In this document: piece after piece, positions 5,443 through 7,248 of the stretch
Position numbering within the stretch: the stretch's first letter is position 1
Layout: the number at the start of each line of letters is the position of its first letter
Assembly (NCBI GenBank): GCA_020832725.1
Contig: JAFIEC010000343.1
Location: 1 to 7,248, forward strand
Origin: Paracoccaceae bacterium
GTDB lineage: Bacteria; Pseudomonadota; Alphaproteobacteria; Rhodobacterales; Rhodobacteraceae
DNA length: 7,248 nt
Direction: 5' to 3'
Position numbers and translations under genes: made by a program
Notes under the pieces: model-generated
Seen by the model: only the letters and a program-made list of their open reading frames with translations
Databases searched by the model: none
What the model was told of the DNA's origin: nothing

Positions 5443-6585
5443 CTATTGCAGGAACGGGGCCGGATCGATCGCCGTTGTCCCGCGCCGCACCTGAAAATGC
5501 AGGAAGCTGGGGCTGCCCGGGGCCACGCGCGCGATGGGTTGGCCCCGGGAGATGCGTGCGCCGCGTTCCAGCGAGACATCCACGATGTTTGAATAGACGG
5601 TGAACAGGTTGCCGGAATGGCTGACCAGCACCACAACGCGATTGTCGGTCGCCCGCGAGACCAGCGCGACCTCGCCATCCTCGGCGGCGCGCACGGCGGT
5701 TCCGGCCTCGGCGGCGATGTCGATGCCCTCATATCCGCCGCCACCCGCGCGGGCCGAGAAGCTGCGCGTGATCTCGCCCGAGACGGGCCGGAGAAAGCTG
5801 CGCCCGCTCTCGCCCTGTGGCGTGCCGCCCAAGGACGGAGAGGGCGGCAGGGTTGCCGCCTCCACCGCTCCGGGCAGGGGGCGTGCCGCAGAGGGCGGCA
5901 TGGGCGTGGGCGTGCCCTGCCCCGGGCGCACCACGTCGCCGGAGGCGTCGGCAGAGCGCAGCACGACCGGGATCAGCAGGAACTGGCCCTCGCGGACCGA
6001 CATGTCCGAGCCGAGGCTGTTCCAATCCGCCAGCGCGCGCACCGACACCCCATAGAGGCGGGCGATGGAATAGGCCGTCTCACCCCGCTCTACCCTGTGG
6101 CGGATCGGCTCCTGCCCTCCGGGCAGCGCGGCGGTGGTGCCGGTGGTGGCGGTCGCGGCCGGACGGTCGGCGGGGGCGCGGTCGATGGCCTGCCCCGCGA
6201 TGGCCGCGATGTCGGGCCGACCGGCTGCGGAGGGTGCGCCGATTACCGCAACGCGGCGCGGCAGGGCAAGGATTTCGCCGCCGCGCAGGCTTGTGTCCTG
6301 CGACAGGCCGTTGAAACGGGCCAGCTCCTGCGGCTCCAGCCCGACCCTTTCGGCCACCCGTGCGACCGTGTCGCCCGAGCGCGCGGCCACGACCTGATAG
6401 GAGGGATAGGAGATGACGCCGCGCGAATCCGGCTCTGGCCGGGGGGCGGTTTCCACCCGAACCGGCTCTTGCACGAGGGGCGATGTGAAGTCGCGGAACT
6501 GGAAATTGTCGTCGCAGGCCGCAAGACCCATCGCCGTGCCAAGAACCAGGCTGGTACGCAGAACGGAGCGGAATGCGCGTTTCAT
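5443..6585 (-). CDS. nlpD: NlpD-like lipoprotein: two LysM domains and degenerate M23 (LytM) domain
   Basis: This is an envelope protein of 380 residues. A signal peptide (1-23) ends in the lipobox LAAC with Cys24 as the lipidation site. Two LysM peptidoglycan-binding domains follow (about 63-109 and 162-206), separated by Ala/Pro-rich linkers, and an M23/LytM domain occupies about 263-380. In active M23 enzymes the motifs are HxxxD and HxH. Here they read YEGID (285-289) and FLH (361-363), and the usual Tyr-x-His motif reads YSN (331-333). Asp289 and His363 remain, but the histidines needed for catalysis are gone, as in E. coli NlpD, which activates an amidase rather than cutting the wall itself. 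GAGAGG 7 bases before the ATG supports the start. The gene lies downstream of pcm, as nlpD does elsewhere, which supports the name. It could instead be described simply as an M23-family protein. Confidence 0.88.
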   Translation of the reverse strand: MKRAFRSVLRTSLVLGTAMGLAACDDNFQFRDFTSPLVQEPVRVETAPRPEPDSRGVISYPSYQVVAARSGDTVARVAERVGLEPQELARFNGLSQDTSLRGGEILALPRRVAVIGAPSAAGRPDIAAIAGQAIDRAPADRPAATATTGTTAALPGGQEPIRHRVERGETAYSIARLYGVSVRALADWNSLGSDMSVREGQFLLIPVVLRSADASGDVVRPGQGTPTPMPPSAARPLPGAVEAATLPPSPSLGGTPQGESGRSFLRPVSGEITRSFSARAGGGGYEGIDIAAEAGTAVRAAEDGEVALVSRATDNRVVVLVSHSGNLFTVYSNIVDVSLERGARISRGQPIARVAPGSPSFLHFQVRRGTTAIDPAPFLQ

Positions 6586-6592
6586 GCTCGAA

Positions 6593-6598
6593 CCTCTC
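6593..6598 (-). promoter_or_regulatory. Shine-Dalgarno of the nlpD-like gene
   Basis: GAGAGG on the minus strand lies 7 bases before the ATG at 6585. It supports that start directly in front of a well-formed lipoprotein signal peptide (MKRAFRSVLR). Confidence 0.7.
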
Positions 6599-6606
6599 GG
6601 ATGTGC

Positions 6607-6648
6607 CCGGGCGGGCCCCGGATCTGCTCCATCTATAGCACGGAGCAG
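6607..6648 (-). promoter_or_regulatory. Two adjacent inverted repeats and a TATAGA box between pcm and nlpD
   Basis: CTGCTCC (6624-6630) and GGAGCAG (6642-6648) form a perfect 7-base inverted repeat around an 11-base spacer that contains CTATAG. Next to it CCGGG (6607-6611) and CCCGG (6617-6621) form a second short stem. Read on the minus strand, TATAGA (6637-6632) could be a -10 box for nlpD, but the -35 position reads TAGCCC, which is poor. No T-tract follows either stem. The repeat could be an operator, an attenuating or stabilising stem in a pcm-nlpD message, or chance; the sequence does not decide. Confidence 0.35.
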
Positions 6649-6661
6649 CGCAAGGGGCTAC

Positions 6662-7248
6662 TTAGTCGCCCGCCAGCCCCTCGACCAGAGGCACGAAGCG
6701 GACCGAGCGGAGTTCCGTATAGGACAGACCCTCGGGTCGCTTTTCGACGCGGATGAGTGTCTGCACGGCGTCCGACTGGCCTACGGGAAGCACCATTACC
6801 CCTCCCTCGCGCAATTGCGCCAGCAGCGGGCCGGGAGGGTCTTCGGCAGCGGCGGTGACAAGGATGCGGTCGAAGGGCGCCTGCTCGGGAAGGCCCCGCG
6901 AGCCGTCGGCGGTGATGATGGTGACATTGTGCAGGCCCAGATCCTCGATCACCCGCCGCGCCCCTTCGGTCAGGCGTCGGTGGCGGTCCACGCTGTAGAC
7001 CCGCCGCGCCAGATGTGCCAGCACCGCCGCCTGATAGCCCGAGCCCGTCCCCACCTCCAGCACCTTGCAGCGGGGGCTGACATCCAGCGCCTCGGTCATC
7101 AGCGCCACAACCGATGGCTGGCTGATCGTCTGCCCGCAGGCGATGGGCAGCGGCACATCCTCATAGGCCCGTTCGGCAAAAAGCCCGCGCAGGAACAGGC
7201 CGCGGTCGATCTTCTCCATGGCCATGAGCACCCGCGTGTCGGTCACCC
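6662..7248 (-). CDS. pcm: Protein-L-isoaspartate O-methyltransferase, 5' end outside the window
   Basis: This enzyme methylates L-isoaspartyl residues of damaged proteins with S-adenosylmethionine (EC 2.1.1.77), starting their repair, in the cytoplasm. 194 residues are visible against about 215 in the family. PLPIACGQTISQP (32-44, counted from the first visible Val) is the family active-site segment with its conserved Ser. VLEVGTGSG (62-70) is AdoMet motif I, followed by VYSVDRHRRL (83-92) and FDRILVTAAAEDPP (125-138). The GTG at 7246 is most likely an internal Val codon: relatives read RGVTDTRVL here and the frame stays open to the edge, so the true start should lie some 20 codons beyond. 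nlpD follows after 76 bases on the same strand; surE would be expected upstream. Confidence 0.95.
   Translation of the reverse strand, partial: VTDTRVLMAMEKIDRGLFLRGLFAERAYEDVPLPIACGQTISQPSVVALMTEALDVSPRCKVLEVGTGSGYQAAVLAHLARRVYSVDRHRRLTEGARRVIEDLGLHNVTIITADGSRGLPEQAPFDRILVTAAAEDPPGPLLAQLREGGVMVLPVGQSDAVQTLIRVEKRPEGLSYTELRSVRFVPLVEGLAGD

Noticed and set aside
5617..6756. 379-codon open frame on the plus strand
   Set aside because: It is antisense to the nlpD-like gene, which has a lipobox, LysM and LytM domains; the opposite strand encodes nothing recognisable.
7244..7246. GTG as the true start of pcm
   Set aside because: Relatives have about 20 more residues and read RGVTDTRVL here, so the GTG is most likely an internal Val codon and the gene is cut by the window.

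Overview
The window is GC-rich, densely coded DNA from an alphaproteobacterium, most likely of the Rhodobacteraceae/Paracoccaceae (Rhodobacter–Paracoccus–Roseobacter relatives). Three things support this: a Hint-domain protein of the type these bacteria carry in many copies, a tatA-tatB-tatC operon whose proteins read like that family, and a pcm–nlpD pair close to it. The species cannot be named from sequence alone. No tRNA, rRNA, CRISPR array, insertion sequence or prophage gene was seen.

Layout. Left block, minus strand: the N-terminal third of prfC (peptide chain release factor 3) runs off the left edge. Upstream of it is a gene for a Hint-domain protein of unknown function. Next is a divergent gap of about 340 bases (1514-1850) with weak promoter candidates for both directions. 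Plus strand, 1851-5434: an SDR-family oxidoreductase with a non-classical active site, then tatA, tatB, tatC and a DUF815-type AAA+ ATPase. tatB/tatC and tatC/ATPase are each joined by a 4-base ATGA overlap. Right block, minus strand: pcm (protein-L-isoaspartate methyltransferase, running off the right edge) followed by an NlpD-like lipoprotein with two LysM domains and a degenerate M23/LytM domain. This gene converges on the ATPase gene with only 8 bases between them.

How the genes work together. TatA, TatB and TatC form the twin-arginine translocase, which exports folded proteins using the proton-motive force. The ATPase is translationally coupled to TatC, so it may act with the translocase, but its function is unknown. 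The pcm→nlpD order matches the surE-pcm-nlpD order of other proteobacteria and links protein repair with envelope and cell-division genes; surE is expected just off the right edge. RF3 recycles release factors at stop codons and is not obviously connected to the rest.

Most of the window is ordinary chromosomal housekeeping DNA. I do not see a clearly new multi-gene system. The points most worth a second look are the ATPase coupled to tatC, the oppositely charged cytoplasmic tails of TatB and TatC, the loss of all catalytic histidines in the NlpD-like protein, and the altered active site of the SDR protein.
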